Assembly (NCBI RefSeq): GCF_019443745.1
Contig: NZ_CP050948.1
Coordinates: 4,592,001 to 4,656,000 of the forward strand
Source: Iamia sp. SCSIO 61187
GTDB taxonomy: Bacteria; Actinomycetota; Acidimicrobiia; Acidimicrobiales; Iamiaceae
Direction of reading: 5' to 3'
DNA length: 64,000 nt
Part shown: in pieces, positions 1 through 7,907 of the stretch
How the letters are laid out: every line of letters starts with the position of its first letter
Position numbering within the stretch: position 1 is the stretch's first letter
Notes under the pieces: model-generated
Told to the model about the DNA's origin: nothing
Database searches by the model: none
The model's input: the letters and a program-made list of their open reading frames with translations, nothing else
Made by a program: the position numbers and the translations under genes

Positions 1-1
1 C

Positions 2-469
2 GCCCTGCCGGCCCACGCCGCCCGGGACCAGCGCGTCCTGCTGGCCGACGTGTGGGGCGACCGCGCCGTGCGCCCCCTGGAGGACGAGGTGGCCGCCGCC
101 GCCGGTCCGGCCCGGGCCCTCGAGCGCGTCGTCGCCCGGCACGGACGGGCGACGCCGCAGGTCGACCCGGTCCTGGCCGAGGTGGTCCGCCGCCTGGCCG
201 GCGACGAGGCCGTCGGCGCCGTCGCCGACGCGGTCGGGCTGAGCGCCCGCCAGCTCCACCGACGGTCCCTCGACGCCTTCGGCTACGGCCCCAAGCTGCT
301 GGCCCGGATCCTGCGGCTGCAGCGGGCCCTGGCCCACGCCCGCCGGGGTGCGCCCCTGGCCGAGGTGGCGGCCGTCCACGGCTACGCCGACCAGTCCCAC
401 CTCGCCCGCGACGTCCGCGCCCTGGCCGGGACCAGCCTCGGGGGGCTGGGCGTGGGCCGGGCCGCCTGA
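2..469 (+). CDS. AraC-type transcriptional regulator, C-terminal part (cut by window edge)
   Basis: The frame is open to the left edge of the window, so the 5' end is missing. The visible 155 codons end in a helix-turn-helix pair typical of the AraC/XylS DNA-binding domain: the first helix unit around AVADAVGLSARQLHRR and the second around LAEVAAVHGYADQSHLARD, followed by a short arginine and glycine rich tail. The N-terminal effector domain lies outside the window, so the ligand is unknown. It is followed by a short VOC-family gene on the same strand after a 92 bp gap. The family call rests on the double HTH pattern; target genes cannot be deduced. Confidence 0.8.
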   Translation, partial: ALPAHAARDQRVLLADVWGDRAVRPLEDEVAAAAGPARALERVVARHGRATPQVDPVLAEVVRRLAGDEAVGAVADAVGLSARQLHRRSLDAFGYGPKLLARILRLQRALAHARRGAPLAEVAAVHGYADQSHLARDVRALAGTSLGGLGVGRAA

Positions 470-561
470 GCCCTGCGTGGCGCGTCACCTCCGGGGCGAG
501 GCGTCGCGGGCGTCCGATCCGTCCAAGACACCCAGGGCGGCGCGGCGCGAGGGTGGCGCCC

Positions 562-969
562 ATGGCCCCCCAGATCGCCGTCGTCGAGCTCGTCGTGGCC
601 GACATGGCCGCCTCCCTCGCCTTCTACCGCCGCCTCGGCCTCGACGTCCCGCCCGAGGCCGACGCCGAGCCCCACGTCCAGGTCGCCCTCCCCGGCGGGC
701 TCCACCTGGCGTGGGACACCGAGGAGACCATCCGATCCTTCGACCCCGACTGGTCGCCGCCCTCCGGCGGGCACCGGGCCGCCCTGGCGTTCGCCTGCGC
801 CGACCCGGCCGAGGTCGACGCCACCCACGCCGCCCTGGTCGCCGCCGGCCACCCCAGCCACCTCGACCCCTGGGACGCGCCCTGGGGCATGCGCTACGCC
901 ACCCTGCTCGACCCCGACGGCGGCGCCGTCGACCTGTTCGCCCCCCTCCCCCCGGCATCGGAGACGTAG
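562..969 (+). CDS. VOC/glyoxalase-like family protein
   Basis: A 135-residue protein with one vicinal-oxygen-chelate fold pattern. The opening beta strand (IAVVELVVADMAASLAFYRRLG) and the closing strand (RYATLLDPDGGAVDLFAP) are the usual first and last VOC signatures. Members are metal-dependent lyases, dioxygenases or antibiotic-binding proteins; one domain of this size usually dimerises. The ATG at 562 is chosen because upstream codons of the open frame are arginine-rich and do not resemble the family. Its TAG stop also starts a TAGTGT hexamer that may be the -10 box of the next gene. Substrate not identifiable. Confidence 0.8.
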   Translation: MAPQIAVVELVVADMAASLAFYRRLGLDVPPEADAEPHVQVALPGGLHLAWDTEETIRSFDPDWSPPSGGHRAALAFACADPAEVDATHAALVAAGHPSHLDPWDAPWGMRYATLLDPDGGAVDLFAPLPPASET

Positions 970-978
970 TGTGCGGGC

Positions 979-1452
979 GTGACCGATCCCGACGTCCCCG
1001 AGGGCGTCTCGGTGGAGCAGGACCGCGACACGGTGTCCGCCACCACCGTCGTCGCCGCCCCGCCCGCCGAGGTGTTCGACTTCATCCGCCGTCCCGCCAA
1101 CCACCCGGTGATCAGCGGTGACGCCACCGTGAAGGGCACGACCATCGGGCCCGAGGTCCTGGGCGAGGGTGACCGCTTCGGGATGAAGATGAAGCTCGGC
1201 GCCCCCTACCGGGTGACCTCGCAGGTCAAGGAGTTCACCCACGGCACCAAGATCGCCTGGGCCCACTTCAGCGGCCACCGGTGGCGCTGGGAGCTGGAGC
1301 CCACCGCCGACGGCCTGACCAAGCTGACCGAGACCTACGACCAGACGACGGCGAAGGCGCCGTTCCTGCTCCGTCTGGGCGGGTACCCCGGCCGCCACAA
1401 GGCGAACGTCGCCCGGTCGGTCGCCAACGTGCGCGACCACTTCGCCTCGTAG
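979..1452 (+). CDS. SRPBCC family protein (polyketide cyclase/START-like)
   Basis: A 157-residue soluble protein with the START/Bet v1-like pattern: TTVVAAPPAEVFDFIRRPANHP near residues 22-45, a central hydrophobic beta sheet, and a C-terminal amphipathic helix (ANVARSVANVRDHF). The fold binds hydrophobic ligands in a deep cavity; the ligand is not recognisable. It starts with GTG 6 nt after a TAGTGT hexamer that overlaps the stop codon of the VOC gene, which fits leaderless initiation. It is followed after 10 bp by the MOSC gene, again with a TAG-led hexamer at its stop codon. Confidence 0.8.
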   Translation: MTDPDVPEGVSVEQDRDTVSATTVVAAPPAEVFDFIRRPANHPVISGDATVKGTTIGPEVLGEGDRFGMKMKLGAPYRVTSQVKEFTHGTKIAWAHFSGHRWRWELEPTADGLTKLTETYDQTTAKAPFLLRLGGYPGRHKANVARSVANVRDHFAS

Positions 1453-1462
1453 CGAGCCGGCC

Positions 1463-2314
1463 GTGCGCGTCGCCGAGATCTGGCAGTACCCGGTGAAGTC
1501 CATGGTCGGGACGACGGTCGACCGCGTCGACCTCGGCCCCACCGGCCTCGTCGGCGACCGGACCTGGGCCGCCCGCGACCAGGTCCGGGGGGGCATCCGG
1601 GGCGGCAAGGTGCTGGGCGGGCTGATGCAGCTCTCGGCCCGCTACGTGGCCGGCCCCGGGTCCACCGGCGGCGCCGTGGCCATCACCTTGCCCGACGGGT
1701 CGACGGTGACGACCGACGACCCCGAAGTCCACGACCGGGTGTCGGCCGCCATCGACCACGAGGTGGTGCTGGAGGCCCTGCGCCCGGCCGAGGACCTCGA
1801 CCACTACCGGCGGGGCGAGGCCTACCACGACGACGTCATGGTCGAGCTGCGGTCCATCTTCGGGCGGGAGGACGACGAGCCCCTCCCCGACCTCTCGCAG
1901 TTCCCGTCCGAGATCATCGAGTTCGAGTCGCCCCCAGGCACCTACTACGACGTCCACCCGCTGATGCTGATGAGCACCTCGGCGTTCCGGGCGCTGGAGC
2001 TCGCCCTGCCCGACAGCACCATCGACGTGCGCCGGTTCCGGCCCAGCCTCGTCGTGGACACCGGGGATGCCGACGGGCACCCCGAGCGGGGCTGGATCGG
2101 CCGACGGGTGCGGATCGGCGGGGCGGTCGTGGCCATCGAGGGCGGGTGCCCGCGGTGCGTGATGGTGACCCGCCGCATCGACGACGACGTGCCCCAGGAC
2201 CGCACCATCCTGCGCCACGTCGTGCGGGACCTGGGCCAGGACGTCGGGGTCTACGCCACCGTCGTCGAGCCCGGCCCCATCAGCGCGGGCGACGGGGTCG
2301 AGCTGCTCGGCTGA
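1463..2314 (+). CDS. MOSC domain-containing protein
   Basis: A 283-residue protein. The N-terminal third (VAEIWQYPVKSMVG, GDRTWAARD) matches the MOSC N-terminal beta barrel. The C-terminal part carries the MOSC core with RFRPSLVVD and the conserved cysteine motif GGCPRCVMVTRRID (Cys near residues 228 and 231), which in relatives handles sulfur or binds the molybdenum cofactor. Family members include YiiM/YcbX-like reductases of N-hydroxylated compounds and the MOCOS C-terminus. The GTG start sits 7 nt after a TAGCGA hexamer overlapping the SRPBCC stop. A molybdopterin oxidoreductase is encoded at 27975, but no direct link is visible. Confidence 0.85.
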   Translation: MRVAEIWQYPVKSMVGTTVDRVDLGPTGLVGDRTWAARDQVRGGIRGGKVLGGLMQLSARYVAGPGSTGGAVAITLPDGSTVTTDDPEVHDRVSAAIDHEVVLEALRPAEDLDHYRRGEAYHDDVMVELRSIFGREDDEPLPDLSQFPSEIIEFESPPGTYYDVHPLMLMSTSAFRALELALPDSTIDVRRFRPSLVVDTGDADGHPERGWIGRRVRIGGAVVAIEGGCPRCVMVTRRIDDDVPQDRTILRHVVRDLGQDVGVYATVVEPGPISAGDGVELLG

Positions 2315-2317
2315 GCG

Positions 2318-3214
2318 CTACCGGAACGCCGGGGCCACCTCGGTGATCAGCAGGTCGAGGGCGTCGGTGGCCCGGTCGAGGGGGCCGAGGGTGAAGTCGG
2401 GGACGATCAGCTCGTCGAGCCCGGCCTCGGCCCACCGTCCGATGGTGTCGACCAGCTGCTCGGCGGTGCCGCCGATGGCGGGCCGGACGGCGCGCAGCTC
2501 CTCGGCCTTGGCCGCCCCGTCGGGGCCGACGAGGACGAGCGCCTGGGTCGAGCGGTGGAGGGTCGCCGGGTCGCGGCCGGCCTCCTCCAGGGCCCGGTCG
2601 TAGCCCGCCCGCTTCTCCACCCACTGCTCCGGGGTGCTCCAGGTGTTCCACTCCTGGGCATGTGTCGCCACGATCCGGGCCATGACCGTCTGGCCGCTCG
2701 ACCCGACGAGGAGGGGCAGCGGGCCGACGGGCTTGGGCGAGAGGGGGGCGTCGGTGAGCTGGTAGCGGTCGCCGGCCACCGTGATCCGGGCCTGGTCGCG
2801 CAGACCGGTGATGACCTGGCAGGCCTCCTCGAACCAGGCCAGCCGCTCCTTCACCGTGCCGAGGGGGATGCCGTAGGCCTCGTGCTCGTTCACCTGCCAC
2901 CCGGCGCCGATGCCCAGGACCATCCGGCCGCCGGAGATGTGGTCGATGGTGGTGGCCTGCTTGGCCAGCACCGCCGGGTGCCGGTAGGTGTTGCCGGCGA
3001 CCAGCGACCCGAGCCGGACCCGCGGGACCGTGGCGGCGAGGGCGGCCAGCAGCGAGAAGCACTCGTGCATGGGCTCGTCGCTGGGGCCGTCCTGGTTGGC
3101 CATGAAGTGGTCGGCGACCCAGAGCCCGTCCCACCCCGTCGCCTCGGCGTGGCGGCCGCGGGTGAGCACCTCGTCGGTCGGGTGGGCGGTGGAGATCCAG
3201 TGGCTGAAGCGCAT
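2318..3214 (-). CDS. LLM class F420-dependent oxidoreductase
   Basis: A 298-residue luciferase-like monooxygenase-fold protein. Features seen: N-terminal FSHWIS and GWDGLWVADHF strand-helix, LGSLVAGNTYRHPAVLAKQATTID, then ISGGRMVLGIGAGW, the usual cofactor-binding run of the F420-dependent LLM group, and a C-terminal EQLVDTIGRWAEAGLDELIV segment. The group reduces or oxidises small organics with coenzyme F420 or FMN; assignment to F420 is by family resemblance. ATG start at 3214 is 2 bp downstream of the stop codon of the histidine phosphatase gene, so the two are probably co-transcribed. Substrate unknown. Confidence 0.85.
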   Translation of the reverse strand: MRFSHWISTAHPTDEVLTRGRHAEATGWDGLWVADHFMANQDGPSDEPMHECFSLLAALAATVPRVRLGSLVAGNTYRHPAVLAKQATTIDHISGGRMVLGIGAGWQVNEHEAYGIPLGTVKERLAWFEEACQVITGLRDQARITVAGDRYQLTDAPLSPKPVGPLPLLVGSSGQTVMARIVATHAQEWNTWSTPEQWVEKRAGYDRALEEAGRDPATLHRSTQALVLVGPDGAAKAEELRAVRPAIGGTAEQLVDTIGRWAEAGLDELIVPDFTLGPLDRATDALDLLITEVAPAFR

Positions 3215-3216
3215 GG

Positions 3217-3939
3217 TCAGGACTCCGGGAGCTCGGGCTCGGGGTCGAGGTCGAAGCCCCCGAGGTGGGCGGTGTCGTTGAAGCGACGCACGATCCAGCG
3301 GTCGCCGTCGACGACGAGGTGGGTGATCGACCCGTTGTCGGCCCCCACGAAGGCGAAGCCCCGCTGGCCGTCGACGGCCTGGCGGACCAGCTCGCCGATG
3401 ACTCCGCCGTGGACCACGACCACCACGCGCTGGTCGGGGTGGGCGGCGACGATGCGCCCGATCCCGGCGCGCAGCCGGGCGCCGAAGGCCTCGGACGGCT
3501 CGGCGCCGGGGATGGCGTCCCAGCGCTGGGTCTCGAACATCTGGAGGGCGACGGGGTGGCCCTCGGCCACGTTCCTCCGGAAGGCCCCGCCCTCCCAGTC
3601 CCCGAGGTGGACCTCGCGGAGGTCGGGCTCGACGATCGGGGTCAGGCCGGTCTTCTCGGCGAGGGGGGCCGCCGTCTGGTGGGTGCGGCGCAGGGTCGTG
3701 ACGTAGATGGCGTCGATCTGCTGGTCGGCCAGCCGGTGGCCGACCTGCTCGGCCTGCCAGAGCCCGTCGGGGGCGAGGGCCGGGTCGTCGTGCCCGTCGA
3801 CCTGGGGGATCTCGACGCCGGGGACGACGGCGGCCGACTCGCCGTGGCGCACGAGGAAGATCTCCGTCGCCCCGGGCGGGCGGCGGAAGCGGTGCTGGCG
3901 GTACTCCGTGGGGCGGTCCTGGTCTGCGTCGTCGCTCAC
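3217..3939 (-). CDS. Histidine phosphatase family protein
   Basis: A 240-residue protein with the histidine-phosphatase (phosphoglycerate-mutase-like) core: the nucleophile motif LVRHGES near residue 30, TTLRRTHQTA with the second arginine near residue 85, a glutamate-containing REVHLGDWEGG, and the second catalytic histidine in VVVVHGGVIGEL. All catalytic positions look intact, so it should be an active phosphatase or mutase; the substrate is open. GTG at 3939 sits exactly 7 nt after a TACCGT hexamer, which favours this start and leaderless expression. It probably heads a two-gene unit with the LLM oxidoreductase gene. Confidence 0.85.
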   Translation of the reverse strand: MSDDADQDRPTEYRQHRFRRPPGATEIFLVRHGESAAVVPGVEIPQVDGHDDPALAPDGLWQAEQVGHRLADQQIDAIYVTTLRRTHQTAAPLAEKTGLTPIVEPDLREVHLGDWEGGAFRRNVAEGHPVALQMFETQRWDAIPGAEPSEAFGARLRAGIGRIVAAHPDQRVVVVVHGGVIGELVRQAVDGQRGFAFVGADNGSITHLVVDGDRWIVRRFNDTAHLGGFDLDPEPELPES

Positions 3940-3961
3940 CCGCCCGACGGTACCGACGGGA

Positions 3962-4225
3962 TCAGCCGGCGGCGGCCTTGCGGGCGGCGATCACGCGGAG
4001 CGGGGGCTCCTTCATCGGCGGCTGGCGACGCGGCGGGCACTGGGCCAGGAGCCGCGACGTGGCCTCGGCGATCTCCACCACGGCGGCCTCGAAGGCCTCC
4101 TCCACCTTGGCGTTGGGGTGGCGGATGCCCGAGACCTTGCGCACGTACTGGCGGGCGGCGGCCTCGACCTCCTCCTCGGTGGCGGGCGGCTCGAGCCCGC
4201 GGAGCTCGGTGATGTTGCGGCACAT
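3962..4225 (-). CDS. DUF2277 family small protein
   Basis: An 87-residue protein beginning MCRNITELRGLEPPAT, the characteristic opening of DUF2277 proteins, with the conserved EEVEAAARQYVRKVSGIRHPN segment and a basic C-terminus. Length agrees with the family. Function is unknown; the invariant Cys2 and the helical helix-hairpin-like KVSGIRHP segment are the main visible features. The ATG at 4225 is preceded by TAGCCT with 7 nt between, so this start is preferred over in-frame upstream codons. It lies just after a decayed DJ-1/PfpI gene on the same strand. Confidence 0.8.
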   Translation of the reverse strand: MCRNITELRGLEPPATEEEVEAAARQYVRKVSGIRHPNAKVEEAFEAAVVEIAEATSRLLAQCPPRRQPPMKEPPLRVIAARKAAAG

Positions 4226-4235
4226 GCCGCCCAGG

Positions 4236-4518
4236 CTACGGATCGGCCGGGGGCGCTGCCGGCGCGCCCCGCTCGGCGGTGACGGCCACGACCAGGTCCC
4301 GGATCCCGGCGGGGGCCTTGGCCCGGGCACCGGCCAGGACCGGGTGGTCGCGGGCGGCGAGGGCGCCGGTGACGAAGCCGCCGGGCACCACCACCACGTC
4401 GGGCGCCGGGACGTCGGCGAAGGTGGCCTCGACCGGCACGGTCATCAGGCCGTTGTCGTCGACGACGGGCCCGACCCAGTCGAGGGCGGTGGCCCCCGGG
4501 GGCGATGGCGACCTGCAC
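4236..4518 (-). pseudogene. Decayed DJ-1/PfpI-family gene
   Basis: A strong Shine-Dalgarno AGGAGG (complement of 4523-4528) precedes GTG at 4518, and the first codons read MQVAIAP, the usual start of DJ-1/PfpI proteins. After about seven codons the family resemblance moves to another frame (ATALDWVGP), so there is a one-base frameshift. That frame then jumps from VGP straight to VVDDNGL and DVVVVPGGFVTGALAARDHP, missing the roughly 25 residues normally between them. It ends at 4236 without the catalytic cysteine region. The upstream GlxA-type gene stop overlaps the AGGAGG, so this was probably a coupled partner gene. Called from residue patterns only. Confidence 0.65.
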
Positions 4519-4526
4519 GGATCCTC

Positions 4527-5510
4527 CTAGGCGGAGAGCCGGTTGAAGTGGGCGCGGTAGGCGGCGGGGGTGGTCCCGACCCGCCGGCGGAAGGCGCGGT
4601 GGAGCACCTCCGGTGAGCGGAGCCCGACCCGGCGGGCGACGGCCCCCACGGTGAGGTCCGAGGTCTCGAGGAGCCGGCGGGCGGCCTCGACGCGGAGCGC
4701 CTCCACGGCGGCCGCCGGCGAGGTCCCGGTCTCGGCCCGGAAGGCCCGCCCGAAGGTGCGCACGCTCATGGCGCAGCGGGATGCGAGGGCGGCGACCGAG
4801 AGGTCCTCGTCGAGGTGGTCGGGGAGCCAGCGCTGGAGCTCGCGGATGGCCGGCGTGCGGGCCGGGGCCGACGACAGCTGGGCGCTGAACTGGGTCTGGC
4901 CGCCGGGGCGGCGGACGAACACCACGAGCCAGCCGGCGACGGCGTGGGCCAGCTCGGCGCCGTGGTCGTGCTCGACGAGGGCGAGCGCCAGGTCGAGGGC
5001 GGAGGTCACCCCGGCCGAGGTCCACCGGTCGCGGTCGCGGACGTAGATGCGGTCGGCCACGACGTCGATGGCGGGGTGGTCGGCGGCGAGCCGGTCGCAC
5101 GACGCCCAGTGCGTCGTGGCCTGGTGGTCGTCGAGCAGGCCGGTGGCGGCCAGGACCTCGGCGCCGGTGCAGACCGAGGTGACGCGCCCGGCCCGCCGGC
5201 CGACGGCGCCCAGGTCGGCGACGAACGTGGTGTCGCGGGCGGCGGCGCGGGTCCCGAGACCGCCGACCACCACGAGGGTGTCGACGGCGACGCCCCGGTG
5301 CGCCAGCTCGGCCAGGCTGGCGTCGGCGCCCACCCAGATCCCGCACTCGGACCGGACGGCCTCCCCGTCGGCGGTCGCGGTCACGAGCCGGTACCCGGGG
5401 TCGGCGCCCAGGAGGGTGGCGGACCGGAACGCCTCGGCCGGGCCGGCCAGGTCCAGGAGGTTGAGGCCCTCGGGCACGACGAGCAGGACGAGGTGGGGAT
5501 CGGTGGCCAC
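4527..5510 (-). CDS. GlxA family transcriptional regulator (DJ-1/PfpI sensor plus AraC HTH)
   Basis: A 327-residue protein. Residues 1-170 form a DJ-1/PfpI-like domain (LVLLVVPEGLNLLDLAGPAEAF, TLVVVGGLGTRAA, and the elbow TSVCTGAEVLAATGLL holding the cysteine). Residues 220-327 are an AraC-type DNA-binding domain with two HTH units (LSVAALASRCAMSVRTFGRAF and LTVGAVARRVGLRSPEVLHRAF). Such proteins sense small metabolites and activate neighbouring genes; here the adjacent DJ-1/PfpI gene it probably controlled is broken. Start GTG 5510 is chosen because a GACGAT hexamer ends 6 nt before it and TTTACG lies 17 nt further up; the longer open frame upstream is not family-like. Confidence 0.85.
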   Translation of the reverse strand: MATDPHLVLLVVPEGLNLLDLAGPAEAFRSATLLGADPGYRLVTATADGEAVRSECGIWVGADASLAELAHRGVAVDTLVVVGGLGTRAAARDTTFVADLGAVGRRAGRVTSVCTGAEVLAATGLLDDHQATTHWASCDRLAADHPAIDVVADRIYVRDRDRWTSAGVTSALDLALALVEHDHGAELAHAVAGWLVVFVRRPGGQTQFSAQLSSAPARTPAIRELQRWLPDHLDEDLSVAALASRCAMSVRTFGRAFRAETGTSPAAAVEALRVEAARRLLETSDLTVGAVARRVGLRSPEVLHRAFRRRVGTTPAAYRAHFNRLSA

Positions 5511-5608
5511 GGCGCCATCGTCGCCGGGACCCGCCGTGGCGTAAAGGTCCTGGTCATGATGATCTCGGCCAACGCCGCGAGACGCTGACCAGCGCCGATG
5601 CGAACGAC

Positions 5609-5648
5609 CCGTCGGAGAGCGAATCGCTGGCGAATCGCCCTCCGACGG
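5609..5648. repeat. Hairpin enclosing a duplicated 9-bp palindrome
   Basis: Nine-base perfect arms (CCGTCGGAG and CTCCGACGG) enclose two copies of GCGAATCGC, itself a palindrome with a central A, separated by TG. It lies in the 244 bp between the divergent glxA-type and tetR genes. It could be a protein-binding site for either promoter or a structured leader of the minus-strand transcript. Confidence 0.5.
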
Positions 5649-5711
5649 ATCCGGCCCAACCGACGGGGGGGCCGGCGGGGGTCGGAGGGCCCCTGCCGCC
5701 CCTTGCCGGTT

Positions 5712-5748
5712 CTGCAAAGTTGCAGGCTCGGCACGTTCTCACCAGGAT
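5712..5748 (+). promoter_or_regulatory. Promoter with palindromic operator for the tetR-MFS operon
   Basis: The 14-bp palindrome CTGCAAAGTTGCAG (5712-5725) has 6-bp arms around AG. Its right arm TTGCAG is also a -35-like hexamer, followed after exactly 17 bp by CAGGAT (5743-5748) and 6 nt later by the tetR ATG at 5755. This is a coherent leaderless promoter with an operator over the -35, the usual layout for TetR autoregulation. The binding protein is inferred from position only. Confidence 0.65.
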
Positions 5749-5754
5749 GGCCGG

Positions 5755-6354
5755 ATGTCGACGGGGCTCCGCGAGCGCAAGAAGGCCGAGACCCGGCGGG
5801 CCATCAGCGCCGCCGCCCTGCGCCTGGCCCTCGCCGACGGACCGGCCCGGGTCACCGTCGACGCCATCGCCGAGGCCGCCGACGTCTCCCCCCGGACCGT
5901 GTTCAACTACTTCGCCACCAAGGAGGAGGCCATCATCGGCCTCGACCCCGACGGGCGGGCCGCGGTCGTCGAGCGGCTGGCCGCCCGTCCTGCGGAGGAG
6001 CCCCCGCTGACCGCCCTCCGGGAGGCGATGCGCAGCGACGACCCGACCGGCGCCGTCTCGTGGCGGGCCCGGGCCCGCCTGGCCCGGGAGCACCCGCAGC
6101 TCCAGAGCGCGTACGTCGCCGGCTTCACCGCCCTCGAGGACGAGCTCACCGAGGTCGTGGCCCGCCGGATCGGCCTCGACCCGGTCGCCGACGCCTACCC
6201 CCGCCTCGTCGCCACCGTCGCCCTCACCGCCCTGCGGGTCGCGGTCCAGAACGCCATCGACGTCGGACGACTCGAGTCCATGGCCGACCTCGTCGACGAG
6301 GCCTTCGCCACCGTCGCTGCCGGCCTCCCCACCCCCGCCAGGAGCACGCCGTGA
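5755..6354 (+). CDS. TetR/AcrR family repressor of the adjacent MFS gene
   Basis: A 199-residue regulator. Residues 8-60 form the TetR HTH (TRRAISAAALRLALADGPARVTVDAIAEAADVSPRTVFNYFATKEEAI); the rest is an all-helical ligand and dimerisation domain without recognisable ligand signature. The stop codon overlaps the GTG start of the MFS transporter by four bases (GTGA), so the two are translated together. With the palindrome over the -35 box upstream, the simplest model is a repressor of its own efflux operon, released by a transported compound. ATG 5755 is supported by a CAGGAT hexamer 6 nt upstream and by the family-typical N-terminus. Confidence 0.9.
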   Translation: MSTGLRERKKAETRRAISAAALRLALADGPARVTVDAIAEAADVSPRTVFNYFATKEEAIIGLDPDGRAAVVERLAARPAEEPPLTALREAMRSDDPTGAVSWRARARLAREHPQLQSAYVAGFTALEDELTEVVARRIGLDPVADAYPRLVATVALTALRVAVQNAIDVGRLESMADLVDEAFATVAAGLPTPARSTP

Positions 6355-7892
6355 GCACCACCGTCAGCAACCCCGCCGTCAACGCGGCCGGCTACACCCA
6401 CAAGCGGGTGCTGGTGATCTTCTCGGCCCTGATGCTGGGCATGGTCCTGGCCGCGCTCGACCAGACGATCGTCGCCACCGCCCTCCCCACCATCGTGGGC
6501 GACCTCGGCGGCCTCGACCACCTGGCCTGGGTGGTCACCAGCTACCTGCTGGCGACCACGGTGTCGACGCCCCTCTACGGCAAGCTCGGCGACCTGTTCG
6601 GGCGCAAGACCCTGTTCCTGGTCGCCATCGGCATCTTCGTGGCCGGCAGCGTCCTGTGCGGCCTGGCCACCTCCATGCCCACGCTCATCGCCTACCGGGC
6701 CGTCCAGGGCGTCGGCGGCGGCGGCCTGATCGTGCTCGGCCAGGCGATCATCGCCGACGTGGTGAGCCCCCGGGAGCGGGGTCGCTACCAGGGCATCTTC
6801 GGCGCCTTCTTCGGGGCGTCGAGCGTGGCCGGCCCGCTCCTCGGCGGGTTCTTCACCGACAACCTGTCGTGGCGCTGGGTCTTCACCATCAACATCCCGC
6901 TCGGGCTGGTGGCCTTCGTCGCCGCCTGGATCGTGCTGCCGGCCTCGCCCCGTCGGGAGCGGGTGCGCATCGACTACGCCGGTGCGGTCGTGCTGTCGGC
7001 CGCCATCACCCTGATCGTGCTGGTCACCACGTGGGGCGGCAACGAGTACGAGTGGGGCTCGCCAACCATCGTCGCCATGATCATCGGTGCCGCCGCCCTG
7101 ACCGCGGTCTTCGTCGCCATCGAGCGGCGCGCCGACGAGCCGATCCTCCCGCTCCGGCTCTTCCGCAACCGCACCTTCGACCTGTCGAGCGGCATCGGGC
7201 TGATGATCGGCATGGCCATGTTCGGCGTCATCAGCTTCCTCCCCCTCTTCCTCCAGACCGTGAACGGCGCCTCGGCCACCGACTCGGGGCTGCTGCTGGC
7301 GCCGCTGATGATGGGGCTGCTGGCGAGCTCGATCGTGGCCGGCCGATCCGTCACCCGCACCGGTCGGTACCGCCGGTTCCCCATCGCCGGGTGCGCGATC
7401 ACCGCGGTCGGGATGTTCCTGCTGTCGACCCTCGGTCCCGACTCGTCCCGCTGGGAGTCGGGCATCTACATGGTCGTGTGCGGCATCGGCCTCGGCTTCA
7501 CCATGCAGCTGATCGTCCTGGCCACCCAGAACGCGGTGCCGGTGTCGGACCTCGGCGTCGCCACCGCCTCGGTCAACTTCTTCCGCTCCATCGGGGGGTC
7601 GATCGGCGTCGCCCTCTTCGGCGCCCTGTTCAACTCCCGGCTGGCGGCAGCCATCGGTGAGGACGAGTCGCTGCGCCCCGAAGCGGTCCAGGCCCTCCGC
7701 CCGGGCCCGCGGGCGGCCTACATCAGCGACTTCGCCGACGCCCTGACGGGGACGTTCCTCTACGCCGTGCCGCTGCTCGTCCTGGCCCTCGGCCTCGCCG
7801 TCGCCATGCGGGAGCTCCCGCTGCGCACCCACAACCAGGCGGCGGACCCCGACGCCGTCCGCCCCGAGGCCCTCACCCCCGACCCGGTCTGA
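6351..7892 (+). CDS. DHA2 family MFS drug efflux transporter (EmrB/QacA type)
   Basis: A 513-residue, roughly 14-helix membrane protein. Typical DHA2 motifs: LALDQTIVATALPTIVGDLGG in helix 1, the loop 2-3 motif GKLGDLFGRKTLF, and the helix 5 motif VAGPLLGGFFTDNLSWRWVFTINIPLG. The family exports drugs, dyes or lipids by proton antiport across the cytoplasmic membrane; the substrate cannot be read. GTG start at 6351 overlaps the tetR stop. The last 20 residues are a soluble acidic tail. Expression is probably under the TetR operator at 5712. Confidence 0.92.
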   Translation: MSTTVSNPAVNAAGYTHKRVLVIFSALMLGMVLAALDQTIVATALPTIVGDLGGLDHLAWVVTSYLLATTVSTPLYGKLGDLFGRKTLFLVAIGIFVAGSVLCGLATSMPTLIAYRAVQGVGGGGLIVLGQAIIADVVSPRERGRYQGIFGAFFGASSVAGPLLGGFFTDNLSWRWVFTINIPLGLVAFVAAWIVLPASPRRERVRIDYAGAVVLSAAITLIVLVTTWGGNEYEWGSPTIVAMIIGAAALTAVFVAIERRADEPILPLRLFRNRTFDLSSGIGLMIGMAMFGVISFLPLFLQTVNGASATDSGLLLAPLMMGLLASSIVAGRSVTRTGRYRRFPIAGCAITAVGMFLLSTLGPDSSRWESGIYMVVCGIGLGFTMQLIVLATQNAVPVSDLGVATASVNFFRSIGGSIGVALFGALFNSRLAAAIGEDESLRPEAVQALRPGPRAAYISDFADALTGTFLYAVPLLVLALGLAVAMRELPLRTHNQAADPDAVRPEALTPDPV

Positions 7893-7907
7893 GGGGGCCC
7901 GGCCACC

